This document shows, piece by piece, positions 4,717 through 5,449 of a stretch of 5,449 bases of DNA. Within the stretch, counting starts at the first letter, position 1, and each line of letters starts with the position of its first letter. The notes under the pieces were generated by a model. The model saw only the letters and a list, made by a program, of their open reading frames with translations. It ran no database searches and was not told where the DNA came from. A program made the translations under genes and the position numbers. This stretch comes from UBA7672 sp035548775 (GTDB lineage Bacteria > Pseudomonadota > Alphaproteobacteria > Caulobacterales > Hyphomonadaceae). Location of the stretch: NCBI GenBank assembly GCA_035548775.1, contig DASZSI010000003.1, forward strand, positions 1 to 5,449. The letters are read 5' to 3'.

Positions 4717-5449
4717 ATGACAGGTCCGACGGCAGGAACTGGTGCCCGCATATCCTTCGGTCCATTTACACTGGATGCGTCGGCGCGGCTGCTCCTACGG
4801 GATGGTGCCCATGTGGATCTCAGCGGACGGGCATTCGACATCCTCCTGTCTCTGGTCTCTCGTCCGAATGAGATCGTCGCCAAGCGCGATTTGCTGGCCC
4901 GCGTTTGGCCGGACGTGACGGTCGAAGAGGGGAGTCTTCGATTTCACATCGCAAACCTGCGGAAGGCACTGGGAGACGGCAAGGACGGAAACCGCTACAT
5001 CGCCACGTCACCGGGACGGGGCTATCGCTTCGTCGGAGAGGTCAGGCAGTGGGATGGCCGGGCCGTCGGGCCGCCGCCCGATCTTGCGGCGGACTATCCC
5101 CAGGCAAACCTGCCCAGCCGGCTTCTGCGCATGGTCGGCCGGGACGAAGACATCGCCACCCTGACGGACGAGGTGACCGATCGGCGGTTCGTCACGATCG
5201 TCGGCTCCGGGGGCGTCGGAAAGACCACAGTCGCGACGGCGGTCGGCCATGACCTGATGAGCCGGTTTGCCGGTGCCGTGCATTTCGTCGATCTTGGCGT
5301 ACTCGCCGATTCCAATTTGGTGGCGGAGGGCATCGCGTCCACGCTGGGTTTGCCGCTCCAATCGCACGATGTGACCGCCGCGCTTGTTTCCTATCTTGCG
5401 GGCAGGCGCATCCTGCTGATCCTGGATACCTGTGAGCATATCGTCGATG
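4717..5449 (+). CDS. Winged-helix / P-loop NTPase regulator, 5' part (runs off the right edge)
   Basis: The first 244 codons of a transcriptional regulator; the frame is open at the window end. An OmpR/PhoB-type winged helix spans about residues 11-108. It begins ISFGPFTLD, has the recognition helix around EEGSLRFHIANLRKAL (70-85) and ends with the typical YIATSPGRGYRFVG wing (94-107). No receiver domain precedes it. After a linker, an ATPase domain starts at VGRDED (140-145), with Walker A GSGGVGKTT (163-171) and Walker B LLILD followed by TCEH (233-241). This is the STAND/NB-ARC-like arrangement seen in large bacterial regulators that usually continue with TPR-like repeats; that part lies outside the window. 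It probably acts as a nucleotide-gated cytoplasmic switch controlling the divergent operon. The ATG at 4717 fits the domain start, but only a weak ribosome site (AGCGAGA, too far upstream) is visible. The ligand is unknown. Confidence 0.88.
   Translation, partial: MTGPTAGTGARISFGPFTLDASARLLLRDGAHVDLSGRAFDILLSLVSRPNEIVAKRDLLARVWPDVTVEEGSLRFHIANLRKALGDGKDGNRYIATSPGRGYRFVGEVRQWDGRAVGPPPDLAADYPQANLPSRLLRMVGRDEDIATLTDEVTDRRFVTIVGSGGVGKTTVATAVGHDLMSRFAGAVHFVDLGVLADSNLVAEGIASTLGLPLQSHDVTAALVSYLAGRRILLILDTCEHIVD

Noticed and set aside
4629..4883. An 84-codon - strand frame across the promoter region and the regulator start
   Set aside because: It runs antisense to the clearly recognisable winged-helix domain, has no motif, and would cover the shared promoter region.

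Overview
GC-rich DNA whose coding style (strong C/G preference at codon third positions, short intergenic gaps, Tat-exported hydrolases) suggests a Pseudomonadota chromosome. An alphaproteobacterium of the Hyphomicrobiales (Bradyrhizobium/Mesorhizobium-like) is my best guess. That is inferred from overall feel and from the short CTAAGCGGAC-type intergenic repeats; no marker gene is present to prove it.

Layout from right to left. A regulator gene starts at 4717 on the + strand and runs off the right edge. It has an OmpR-type winged helix fused to a P-loop NTPase. A 155-base divergent promoter region (4562-4716) separates it from five genes, all on the - strand and closely spaced, that look like one operon: a Tat-exported microsomal-type epoxide hydrolase (4561-3284), an Ohr/OsmC organic hydroperoxide reductase (3264-2845), a second exported alpha/beta hydrolase of the epoxide-hydrolase type (2796-1735), an exported cytochrome P460-family heme protein (1723-1205) and a cytoplasmic short-chain dehydrogenase/reductase (1146-310). 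The left 309 bases hold no convincing complete gene. They carry short inverted and direct repeats and possibly the first 22 codons of a further - strand gene leaving the left edge.

How the genes may work together (inference). Two Asp-nucleophile hydrolases that can open epoxides, a thiol peroxidase for organic or lipid hydroperoxides, a periplasmic c-type heme protein and an NAD(P)H-dependent oxidoreductase would suit detoxification or catabolism of oxidised organic compounds such as epoxides, lipid hydroperoxides and their alcohol or carbonyl products. Three of the five products appear to be exported and two cytoplasmic, so the process would span the inner membrane. The divergent regulator is the obvious candidate controller. 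A set of tandem 10-bp repeats in the shared promoter region (4634-4663) is a good candidate for its binding site. No mobile element, tRNA, rRNA or CRISPR array was seen.
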